From positions 23,876,669 through 23,940,668 of the forward strand of contig CM072805.1 in assembly GCA_037013495.1 (NCBI GenBank): a stretch of DNA of 64,000 nt, read 5' to 3'. Positions 11,701 to 22,600 of this stretch are shown here, piece by piece (the first letter of the stretch is position 1; each line of letters starts with the position of its first letter). A program made the translations under genes and the position numbers. A model generated the notes under the pieces. It searched no databases. It was not told the origin of the DNA and was given only the letters and a program-made list of their open reading frames with translations. The DNA is from Hippophae tibetana. Its lineage: Eukaryota > Streptophyta > Magnoliopsida > Rosales > Elaeagnaceae.

Positions 11701-11830
11701 GTTTACCTTGAGAAATAGCCTCTTCCATCTGGTGAATACGGTTTAATTTCTTGCGAAGTGCCCTGATGCGCTTGTTGATGAGGTTAAGAACTGGTCCATC
11801 AGAGACATCTGAGGCCGTCGTTGATGCCAT
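8705..11830 (-). CDS. Coiled-coil protein with RG/RGG-rich tail (Caprin-like), four exons
   Basis: Exons 11830-11131, 11035-10857, 9270-9196 and 9106-8705 join in phase to 451 aa. Exon 1 (233 aa) starts MASTTASD. Its basic helical stretch (residues about 14-36, INKRIRALRKKLNRIHQMEE) is followed by acidic and Leu-rich helices reminiscent of the Caprin-1 N-terminal region. Exon 2 has a short Ala run. Exon 4 opens acidic and becomes an RG/RGG tail (residues about 360-425, with SRGGVGGRRGYPNGRGARG) rich in Tyr, Asn and Ser. Such tails bind RNA and form condensates. A homologous plant family of unknown function seems likely; a cytoplasmic RNA-granule role is inferred. The ATG at 11830 was preferred over an upstream in-frame ATG at 11881 because MASTT is followed at once by the helical domain. 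No catalytic motif is seen. Confidence 0.8.
10085..10220 (-). repeat. Retroelement remnant in an intron
   Basis: Within the 1.6-kb intron between exons 2 and 3 of the RG-rich gene, the minus strand reads TTTTAACATGGTATTAGAACC (10142-10122). This resembles the junction of an LTR end with a tRNA-Met primer site (TGGTATCAGAGCC), found in many dispersed plant LTR or TRIM-type repeats. No LTR pair is visible. A truncated element is the simplest reading. Confidence 0.4.
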
Positions 11831-12534
11831 TGTCGTCCTCTCTCGATTTGATTGCAAGATTTTCTGGTATTTTTGGAGCACTACCTAGCGTTGGTAGTGG
11901 TGAGTGAGGCTTTTAACAGGTTTTGGTCGGGTGGGAATGGAAGACGAAGTGGCAAGATAAGAGTTATTTTAGAGAGGGAGAGGAAAAGAAGATGTAGAGT
12001 TGTGGGATAGACTCTTCTAGAATGATTAGCAAGGAATGAATTGGAATGTAAATAAACATGAACCGGAATGGAGGAGAATAAGGTATTTATTAATTATAAA
12101 AAAAATATTAATTTATTTAAATTTTTTAAAAGTAATAATGGAAAAATATGTAATAAATTAAAATAAAAGATATTTTATACTTATATATTGTAAATTTGAA
12201 AAAAAAAATATTTAAAAAAATAATAAATAATAAATGAAAATGATTTTTAAATTTATGGAGTTATTTTTCTCTTTCAATCAATTTTTTAGAAAATAAACAT
12301 GTGAATTAAAATGACTTATTTTCTCATCTCATTTTTATTTGTGAATAAATATTTTGTTATTTTTTTCACTCATATTTTACTCTTAATTATAAAAAATAGT
12401 TATAAAAAACAAATATTATTATAGTAAGATTATCTAATAATTGTATATTTTAATAATTAATGGTATTTGATACTATGATAAGATTTATTTCATTTAGTAG
12501 CTAACGATAGCAAATCCCATATTTAAATAATTGG

Positions 12535-12800
12535 GCTCGATTTTGGCTCATTTGACAATCAAGTAAACCTCGTATTTGGCAAAGATAGCTCGAATCCAAC
12601 TCATTTGACACAACTTGAGTAAAACTCGTATTCAACCAAAATAGCATAAGTCCAGCCTATTTGATAGAGCTTGAGCCATGCCTATATTCGGCTAGGATAG
12701 CCCGAGTCCAACCCATTTGATACAACTTAAACCAAACCCGTAATTGGCCAAGAAAACCTAAGTCCAACCCAATTGAAACAATTTAAACAAAGCCTATATT
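12535..12800. repeat. About 62-bp minisatellite in the left LTR
   Basis: Four to five degenerate units each contain 'cgagtccaacccatttga-acaactt' followed by 'tattcggc-aagatag'. The same units recur at 14085-14340 in the right LTR. Units differ by about a fifth of positions, so the array is old or fast-evolving. Confidence 0.7.
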
Positions 12801-14011
12801 CAATCTTGTCAAATCACGTTTGATTTTTCAAACATTATTTGAATAAAGTTCAAGTATAGCTCAAATCAGATATACTTTATGGCGTACATCAGATTGAATG
12901 ACAACTCGTGTGGTTTACCCAATTGATCAAAAACATTAAAAAAAAACTTGTTTTTCCAACCCAATATAGATTTAGGAAACTTCAATATGATTTCATAACC
13001 AGAATGAGCATATATATACATTTGACTTTCATCCACACTGTTATTTTTTATTAGGTATATGTTCTTGATTTCAAACATTCCAAGCTCTATACCTAACTTC
13101 GCTCTAACAATGAATAGTGAAATAAAAATTCTTTAAGAATTAGGATTAAGTTGACTAGGTGCTAAGCTCATTGCATCTAGAAACATTCTAACTATGTGTG
13201 GTTGTAGGAATCTAAGTCTTACTTCGAAAGCTTCTTCTTGAAAAAAATGCATTGGCCAAGAGGATTGTGATTGTTAGGTTTATCTGACGGGTAGAGAATA
13301 ATGGTCAAATTTCAAGAAAATAAATACTTAACCCGAATCCATTCAACATCTTCAAATGCCAGGATACTAGTAATTCGAACACACTGAAAATTACTTTCTT
13401 TAGTTCAATTGGTTGGTGTTAAGAGATTCTTTGGAACTTTGGACCAAATATTTCGTAGAATTACTATAACATTAGGTAAGTAAGATATATTATGGTGTAT
13501 TGAGTCCAGTAATGCTAACGTGGCTATAATAGACGTGCAAACATGGACAATACTCAGCCATGCTATATGAGCCCTCAATTAAAAGAGACTCATCACTAGA
13601 AAATGTGGCTCGTATGTCATCATATTCGACCATAACCCTAAGCAACCTATGTAAAGTAGAAATATAAGTCACTTAGTATGTCACTTTTGGGCTCACTTTG
13701 TTGATTATCAAAAATATTGTTAAAAATATCTAAGCCAAAAATGGTAGACTTTAGCCCGAATAAAAATAAAAAGTTTAAGTACTTACAAATTAAGTTGCTA
13801 GACGAACTAGTGTTACTACAAATTGGATAGAATTTTTGATTTGGACAGGTTTTCCTTAACCAATGATCTGATTTTCTTCAAAGGAAACAATTGATGGTCT
13901 AAACTCAAGCTAGTCCCACAAGACCATAAATACCTTGGGAAGTATGTAAGCTAATCATAATTGGTCTACTCTAAAAACACTATTATATTCAATTAGTTTG
14001 GTCCACAAATT

Positions 14012-14027
14012 GAAAGAATGGGGGACT
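14012..14027 (+). other. Polypurine tract before the 3' LTR
   Basis: GAAAGAATGGGGGACT ends directly at the TGATG that starts the right-hand repeat. Purine tracts of this form prime plus-strand synthesis in LTR retrotransposons. Confidence 0.65.
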
Positions 14028-14681
14028 TGATGTTTGATACTAGAATAAAAGGTACCTCATTTAGTAGGTAAATATAGTTGTGCTCGTATCCAAGCAAGAC
14101 ATCCTGAGTTCAACCTATTTGATACATCCTGAGTTCATTCCATTTAAAACAGCCTCATCCAAGCTCGTATTCAGCCAAGATAGCCCGAGTTCAACCTATT
14201 TAACATAGCATGAGTCCAACTCATTTGACAGAGCCAGAGCTAGGTATGTATTCGATCAGTACAACTCGAGTCCAACCTATCTAACACAACCCAATCCATA
14301 CTCGTATTTTGCCAAGACAACCCTAGTCTAACCCATTTGAAGTATATTGAACCAAACCCATATTCAGTCTTGTCAAATCGAGTTCGACCATTTAGACGTA
14401 GAATAAAGCCCAATTATAGCTTAAATCAGATATACTTTGTGACATACATCTAATTGAATGATAAACAGAACATTTTAGGCCTTAACAGTATCCACAAACC
14501 ACGTGCTAACTATGTATCATGTGCTCTATAAAAACCCTAATTTTTGTACTCCTCTAATAAAATATCATCATGTGTACCTTATATGTTCTATAAATAGAAT
14601 GCTTATAGAAGTCATTTACGACCTTTTCAACCGTACTAGTTTGTCAATCTTTTATCTAAACTCTCTCACAAGTGGAATGCA
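14028..14681 (+). repeat. 3' LTR of the non-autonomous element
   Basis: Starts TGATGTTTGATAC, holds the minisatellite (14085-14340), a TATAAAAA box at 14527-14534, a second TATAAATA at about 14591, and ends near CTCTCACA (14670) or GGAATGCA (14681). The exact end is uncertain because the 5' LTR lacks this part. Confidence 0.55.
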
Positions 14682-14699
14682 TTAAGTGGATAATTTAGT

Positions 14700-17380
14700 T
14701 ATTTACTGTTTTTTTCTTTTAAACACAAACAAATAATTATTTTAGATATTTTCTTCTATTTTAGCACATAATTGATCAAAATTATTAATTTAAATAACAT
14801 AGAATATTAAAGTTTGTCAAAAAAAACAATGGTAAGAATAATTAAAAAATTTGCATAATAATTTAATGTTCTTATATTTCTAAAAATATAATTATTATTC
14901 TTACATTAACAAAACCTACTTTAATATTTTGATAATATTTTTTTCTTTTTTAATTAATAGATATCCAAAATTAATTATAAATGTATAAATATGCATAATT
15001 GTTTGTTGTAAAAATGAAAAAAAAAAATTTATTTTTTATTAAAGTGTCGTATAGATGACATCAAGTTGGTTAGAAGATTCTTATTCTTGGAAGTCTCTTA
15101 CTAAAATTTTGAATGATTTCTAACAAATCTAATTGTTATTATTAAAGTTATTTTTTATTAATGATAATTTTATTTAATATATACAATAAACTATAATTAG
15201 TTATAATTTTAAAAAACTTATTTCATACATTTTTATTATGGTATTAACAAATTAGTTGTTACTATCATTATCTTATTTTTAAGATCATATAAATTTATTT
15301 TAGACGAATTATTTTAATTTAATTATTATTTAAATATGTAAAAATTATGTGCCACCATAAATAAAGAATAAATTTATAAATATGAAAATATTTTTTTTAT
15401 AAAAATCAAAAAAATATTTATTATTTTTAATAATAACAATATCTCACTTACGGTGACACATAACATTTACATATTTAAATTGTAATCAAATTTTAATAAT
15501 TTATCTAAAATAAATTTATATGCACCTAAAAATAAATAAGATATTCACATGCATTTTTTAAAAAACTAGAGAATAAATAACACATTTTTAAAAGTCATGG
15601 GATTCCAAGAAATGTTTTTCATTTATTATATTATTTATTAAATTCTTTGGATGGGAGAGTACCACAACAAACTCTTTAAAGAAGAATAGTCATCTTAAGT
15701 TTATTACCTTTAACGAAAATAGTGGAACTCAAATATATTACTTTTATAAAATGAATTTTTACAATTTTTTTTAAATAACACACTTGTACTATCCTACATA
15801 ATAAATGGGTAACTAAAGTATATTTTCATTAATGGTAACTAACTTAAGTTACTATTTTTTCACTATTTATCTTCACAACAATAATTAATTAATAATAATT
15901 TTATCATATAATAATAACATTAATATATAATTAATAATAAAAGTAAAATTAATATTGTATATATTTTAGTTGTGAAAATAACAAAACTAGTTGTAAGAAT
16001 ATTATTACTCATTTATTTTAAATTATGACATGAAAGTCCGCATTAGGTATATATCCAAGAGGGAGGGGTAAACAACTAGATGTGCATCAACATACAAGTA
16101 AAAGAAATTAATCAAAAATTCAAAAAAATTATAATCATAATTAATAATAATGTCATATATGAAAACATATTCAATTTTACTCTAAATATACTAACATGGT
16201 ATGTAATCATTCACAACAAAACATATAACATAATAAACCATATAAGATCTAATACCTATATAGAAACATCCACTAGTTTCAATGAAAACTACCGGTTATA
16301 AGTCATTCTTTGAAAAACAAATCAATAATTTACAACTTGATAAAAATATAAACGTAAATATCTCTATCAATCAAAACATTTTTTTCTAATTACACCTAAG
16401 CTACCTTATGCAGAATAACTTGATCCAAGTAGATCTAGTTCTCCCTTAGAACTCCATCACCATATCATATGGTATAATCATCAAGGGGTCAATTTATGAT
16501 AACAACCTAAGTTATTACAACTCTCGTCACATTAATCTAGATAAGAAACTAAGTCTTGATATCTAATTCATTTTAACTAAATCCTTTCCAAAAACATATT
16601 TTCACAATATCACATTTTAAGTGTATCACTAATACACTAAAATAGAAAAACAATTTTAAAAACCCAAGTTTTCATATTGTAAGATTTTTCGAGAGTATTG
16701 ATCAACCACTTGACGAGGATAATATTTGTCAATATTTATTCCTCTTTCTTGCCATACCTCAAGAACCCTTGTTGGCCTTATCGGTTTGGATTCGATGAGT
16801 CATGTGTGTACACTAAATATCTCAACGAGATCTCGATTAAGACAATAGAATGTATAGTTTTTATTTTAAAAATGTTAGATAATTTTTCGTAAATATTTGA
16901 AAATAACAATGTAAACACAAAACCTAACATGACATCTACATGCTCTAACCTACAAAATGGTGTGTCTATCACACAAATATACAAAATGTAATCCATATGA
17001 GTATATGAAATATTAAAACATTAGTAATCAATAGTATATGAAACATGACTGGGAAAATAGACTTCTTCCTTTGCACAAGAGAATGTTAAAACCAAATTGA
17101 CAAAATTTACACTACATAACCCCTATATTGTTTTAATAACTAAGTACACAAACATACATTTTTTATAATAAATTGGTTTGAATTCATGTGATAGTTTTCA
17201 AATTTGTAAAAAATCATTAATTATTAAAAAATAGAAAACACATGTGATATTATTATTTAATTTGACAAAAGAATTTAATTTACATGTTTTGTAACTTACA
17301 TTCTTCCACTATCTAAATAGTTATCAAAATAATATAATTTTTTAACATAATATTCGCTCAAATAAATTTAAAGATCCAAA
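14700..17380. other. AT-rich intergenic DNA
   Basis: Apart from scattered short open frames I see no gene here. A slightly GC-richer patch at about 16390-16900 (with 'agatctagttctcccttagaactccatcacc') could be a transposon remnant, but shows no domain, LTR pair or inverted repeat that I can recognise. Confidence 0.5.
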
Positions 17381-17384
17381 ATAT

Positions 17385-17588
17385 ATGAAATTATCGGTGA
17401 TCCTTTTATTTAATTTATTCTTAAGTTTGTTAATTTTGTTGATCTTATTACAAAACACCATTAGGGAGTCGTGTCATCGCAAAAACGAGAGGCAAAAATC
17501 CTTTTGCTTAACTACCAACTTTGTCAACAATGACGCCAAAGGGTGCCTCCAATTAAATCGCCATGTATTGAGCTCTTACTTGAAATAA
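17385..17588 (+). CDS. Possible small secreted peptide
   Basis: A 67-codon frame lies in a GC-richer island within very AT-rich DNA. The first 24 residues (MKLSVILLFNLFLSLLILLI and on) form a convincing signal peptide or single membrane anchor. The rest is a basic 43-residue tail with three cysteines (about residues 30, 39 and 52). No known peptide-hormone signature (CLE, CEP, RALF, PSK) is present, and an odd cysteine number is unusual for a disulfide-rich peptide, so it may be a first exon or a decayed gene. No TATA box or splice partner is clear. Confidence 0.3.
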   Translation: MKLSVILLFNLFLSLLILLILLQNTIRESCHRKNERQKSFCLTTNFVNNDAKGCLQLNRHVLSSYLK

Positions 17589-17599
17589 AGGTTTGGGAT

Positions 17600-19600
17600 G
17601 TGAATGTCGTCGAAGATGTATACATAAAAAATTTATAAATTTTTTGGAGATATTATTATTATTATTATAGAATCTTTGTAAAAAATCATAAACCCTATGA
17701 AATTTTATCAAAAATATGAAAAGAATATTTAAAAAAATTTATAAAACATTAAAACAATCATTTATTTATATTTTAAACTAATTTTTTATTTAATACATAT
17801 ATTTTAAATATTTATAATAATTTATATATTGATCAATTAATTAAAATATTATATAATAAAAAATATATATATTTTGATAAATATCATAGAATAAGTAATT
17901 AAAATATTTAAAATGATTAAGTAAACTATCTAATTGTATTAACTATTATAAATAAATAAATCTCAATTATATGGAAATAAATTTCATTAATTATTTATTT
18001 TTAAAAGTGCTCATAGGGAAACATAATGAACATTATTCTTTAATACAATCTACATGTTATAATATTAAGATAAAATAATTAAAAATAAAATATACATACA
18101 ACGATTACAATAATTATTAAATATCAAAGCTATTAAAACCAAAAATAATTATTAAATATCAAACTCATTATCACTTCAATAATTGAATATGAAGCATTAT
18201 TATTTATAAATACATAATAATCATGTAGCTCAACCATTATGTTTTGTTTCATAATTAGCGATATAGTTTCCTCTCTGCCAATTAGTTCATGAGTCTCTAA
18301 TCTAATTTACAATCAATCATAATTAATTGATATTTTTATACATAATACAAAGAAGAAGAAAAATAATATATTCTCTTTTATAAAAGAGAAAAAATTGAAT
18401 TGAAATAATTGCTCATAAAGAAAAAAAAAGAGAAAAACAAATCAATAATTGATATTTTTAATATTTTGTTCGATATTTTAGCAACATTTTAACGACAACA
18501 TTCATAATATCTAAGACCTTTTAGCCAAAAAAAAAAAAAGACATTTAAATGACATTTAAACGACAATGACATTTAAACAACATTTTTGATAATTTCGTAA
18601 TAATTTGACCAAATGATATAAGTATCAAATTTCGATATCAAAATGTATAAAAAAACATTGTTTCAATAATGTTGACAATGTTTAGATAAATTTTCATCCT
18701 TGCTTGCACTAGTTTATAACGTTTCATTGTTGAAAACATCGTAGAAGAGAGAATGTAGGTAGATCATTTTTCTTTATAGATAGTTTTATTTTTAACCCCT
18801 ATTTATGAAATGCACGTATATTATATATATGTAATTTAAAAATGTTTATGTGCATATATATTTTCATTTTTTTAAGTGAAATCCAGAGTTTGCTCTCTTT
18901 GTTTATTAAAAAAGAAACAATTTTTTTAAAATATTACAATTTTTGAAATCTTAGAATTTGTTTGATTTCTTGATTTAGCTAAAGTCATCTAAAACCATGA
19001 ACAGAATCATGCTAACAATCATTTTAAGAGTTAAAAGGTTAAAGTTTCCAACTAGGATCAACGCATAACAAAAAATCGCTTCTATTCTGGAACCAGTGAT
19101 CCAAAAAAATTCTTACTATTAATGCTCTCTTTGAACAAGAGATACCGTATAAGCTAACACCTTTTTCAAGATCATTTTCCATCACCGGGAGAACTCGAGA
19201 AGCACAAATTATAAAAATTCCTAGCAAAACGGTGGTCTAAAAAATGCAAGCATGATGTATTTCAAGGTTTTTCTTCTTCTCTTTTTAAGAGAGAGGGCAG
19301 ATTCCTTGTTTCATAATGACTTTCATATTTTTACAAGGCATCTCCAAACTTCTTATTCCATAAATAATTATTATAATGGAAGAACAAAAAGAAAACAGCA
19401 GTGAAAGCACATGAGCTATTATAGGAAAACAATACCCCAGAAAAAGGAAAATGCTGGGAGATATATGTTTCCCTTAAAGACTATATGCTGCTTCTGTAGA
19501 AGGCTGTTGGAACCTGAATGAAACCACTGCCATTGCAAACTGAAGGCCATCGACAGTGCAAAGTACCTCCATCAATACCATCTTTATACCAAAACTCTGT
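17600..19600. other. AT-rich intergenic DNA
   Basis: Low-complexity A/T sequence with small duplicated phrases (for example 'attaaatatcaaa' twice at about 18115-18160, and 'gacatttaaacgaca'). No gene is supported. The last few hundred bases up to 19642 probably contain the AMP deaminase 3' UTR. Confidence 0.5.
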
Positions 19601-19641
19601 TGGTTTCATCCCTACCAGGAAAGTAACAAAGTCACTTCTAC

Positions 19642-22600
19642 CTAAGGGTCTACATCTTCGGGGAGCTTGATGTTTCCTGAATGAATATACTGCATCTCTT
19701 CCTTCCATGTCTGCAAAACCTCAAGATAATTAGCAGGAAAGATAAAATGTTGAAGCAATCAGGATTCAGATACCAAAAACACTCACCTCGTGACGAAAGG
19801 CAATCCTCAAATTTGGAACATTTGTCCTATGAATATCATTTCCTTTAGGGCCTCTCAGGAAACAGTTACTGCCAAGCCAATGTGCCTGCAAGACCCACAG
19901 TGAAGGGGTGAATTTCATGATTAACCAGCAATAACAATGGTATTAAGCATCTTAAATTGTTAGATTGTAAGAAACAATTAAATATCCTCTGTGCCAGAGT
20001 TGTGGATTTGTGACTAATCAGGGCTTGTCTTTATCTTTCCCTTTTATTTTCCTCATAATTCAGTTCACTAACAAGGGAAGAGAGATTTAACCTAGTAAAA
20101 ACTAGAGATGAAAAGTGAGTTATCTATCCCATCACATGTCTCATTTAATGTTCTTAATGGGCTCATGGTCTAAAGGTTGTACCAATGGTCTCATCCCATA
20201 TATATCATGGTCATAATATGCCTCATTTTAAACATAATGTCTTATCACTTTTCTTTCTATTAAACTTTCATATTATATATAATTATCATTTTTACCATTA
20301 TTTTTTGTATTTTTACGTTTCATTTACGCTCATTTAGGACAAATGAGATATCCTGACTTATACCATCCAACCTAAAATTAATGGATTGTAACATGGATCA
20401 ATAGGACATTCCATCCCAATTTACACCTCTAATAAAAACCATCAAAAAAGAATGGAGGCTTTATTATTAAGATGTCCCCCTAGAGAAGTTAACCACTTTA
20501 AACCCTAGGGTATTCTTAGTATGCCATAAATAGAACTGTAACAAATGTTTGAACATAATTCATCTTGTCCTTTTAGAGTCTTTATGAGTGATGACATTGT
20601 CTGACTTTGTTAATGTCATGTCAGATTCCACCACAAAACACAGGATTATAGCATTCCAAAGGCACTTCCTAAATATCTAAGTTCCCTTTTGATGTTGGAT
20701 GGCACAAAGAATCTCAGCATTAATCTAGAAAAACCTAATCCATGAAGTCCAATTTTAAGTTTAGCTTCCGCTTGTTAAGTGATTTATTTGTCAAGTTCCT
20801 TACCTTGGCCTCATGTGAAAATCCAGATTGGTAGACAGAATTTCTTGCTATTTCACATAGGTCACAAGAGCTGAGCTTCCACACCTGTATCACACTCTAT
20901 TCATAAGACGGATGATAAGACAAACGATCAAATATAATTATCAATTAGAGGAATAGTCAACCTTTGCTGCAACACTATATTCTTCCACAAGTGCTTCCTT
21001 AGTTAAATGGATTTGCAAAGGATCATCAGATGAGAGTGAGACATTTAGACCACGCTGGAAGAACATGGGAAAGGGGTTCCGATGATAATCCAGGAAAAGG
21101 GAATTGTTACTCAATGGTGACATACATAATCCAATCTGGGGGGAGAAAAGAGGGAGGGGGGGAGAAGGTAGTTAAGCAAGTTAGCTTTACGTTAAACTAG
21201 GCACAGTTCACTAAGAAAAGTAAGAAAATAAAAATCGGATTCAGACAAAGCATAAAACAGTGTTCAATGCCATGGAGAAATTTCATAGCTAAGCAAGAAG
21301 TCAAAAGGCTAACCTGTGCAAGGTAGTACAGATACTGCAAAACAGGAGATTTCCGAAGGTTAATCCCATGGGAAATGTTATGACATATAAGGATTCCAGC
21401 AGCCAAATGGTCAATATCACCTGCCTGCATATATTATGGATCACATGAGAATCAAAATCATCAACCAGAGAAAATTCAAAGGAAAACTTAGGTAGTTGAA
21501 ACCACCTCTCCACAGTGAGGGCGGAGCTTTATTGTTGGCCATCCTTTTGATTCTCGAAGCTGAAAGAAAAAGTAAAAGAGTCGATAAACGTCAATCTTCA
21601 ATCTTCATTCAATTCGATTGGCCATACTTTGTTTTTTCATATGAAGTAGCACTTCAAATTTAAGATCATAATCATGAACTCATCCTAAACACATAAAATA
21701 AGAATTTAAACTCTATTAACATAGTATAACAGACCTTGTTAAGAGTGTACAAATTAGCATAGCAATAATAGGTATAATAAGAGAATGCGGGATTAAATTC
21801 ATTAGTCCATTCAGCTGGCGTAGGCATGTGTTTAGTTGGGCGCCTCTCTGGTTTACTTTCATCATCTACAAGATCAAAACCCACCACCTGCATTTTTTAG
21901 ACACAGATCCTGTTATGGAAGTTTAAAAAAAACATATTATAGGTATCTTATAGATGAATATTTTAGAGGGCATATCAGTATCACCAGTATTCGTATGGAA
22001 CACCTGTGCTCTTTTCAGCAGTGATTTTGATAACCAGAAACAAACCAAAGGACTGGTGCAACAGAAGTACAGAACTTAACATGTTGATGAGGCTGGTCAT
22101 TGTTACATGAACCACTTGTACTTACTTTGTACAATTATGTATCTAGGTTATGATTCATTTATGTTAAAACTTATACAAGGGAACTGAGCTGCAGTATCCC
22201 CAATAAATAGGTAAGAAAGAGGCAGCACATAAAGGCAGGAAGAATATTTGTGTATTTGGTTTGAGCTATTTCTACACATAATGGGGGCCAAAAAGAACTA
22301 CCAGCCCTTTAGTTTTCTCACAAAAAAAGGAATGTAAATCGATCAGAGCTTTGTAAGCCCAAATATATTTTCGGTTCAGGTCCAGTCGTTTTTCAAATCA
22401 AATGGAACCTCAATGCCTGTCGCTAAAACTATAAGAGTAGGATGGGCATTACTTTTTAGGGTTTGAAGCTGTCTACATGCTGCATCTTTTAAAAAGATAC
22501 AATTAAGTACACAAACTTTTGACAGAAACAAAATAAGTACAACAATTATATTAAAACTCTTTATAAGTACAAAATATCATAAAAATTGTATTTTTTATCA

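Larger units (their letters stand above)
12461..14681 (+). mobile_element. Non-autonomous LTR retrotransposon, 5' LTR truncated
   Basis: Two long direct repeats, 12461 to about 12895 and 14028 to about 14465, share the start TG.(N)TTTGATACTA...CATTTAGTAG, several copies of a roughly 62-bp minisatellite, and the end ATATACTTT-TG-CATACATC. The right copy is preceded by a purine tract (14012-14027, GAAAGAATGGGGGACT) exactly abutting TGATG, a classic polypurine tract and 3' LTR start. The right copy continues through a TATA box (14527) to about 14670-14681. The left copy loses similarity after about 12895, as if the end of the 5' LTR and the primer site were deleted. ATTAA flanks both ends (12456-12460 and 14681-14685), a possible target-site duplication. 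The 1.1-kb interior has no coding domain. Confidence 0.6.

Noticed and set aside
11354..11746. 130-codon plus-strand frame
   Set aside because: Lies wholly antisense to exon 1 of the RG-rich gene and has no motif; it is a by-product of that exon's composition.
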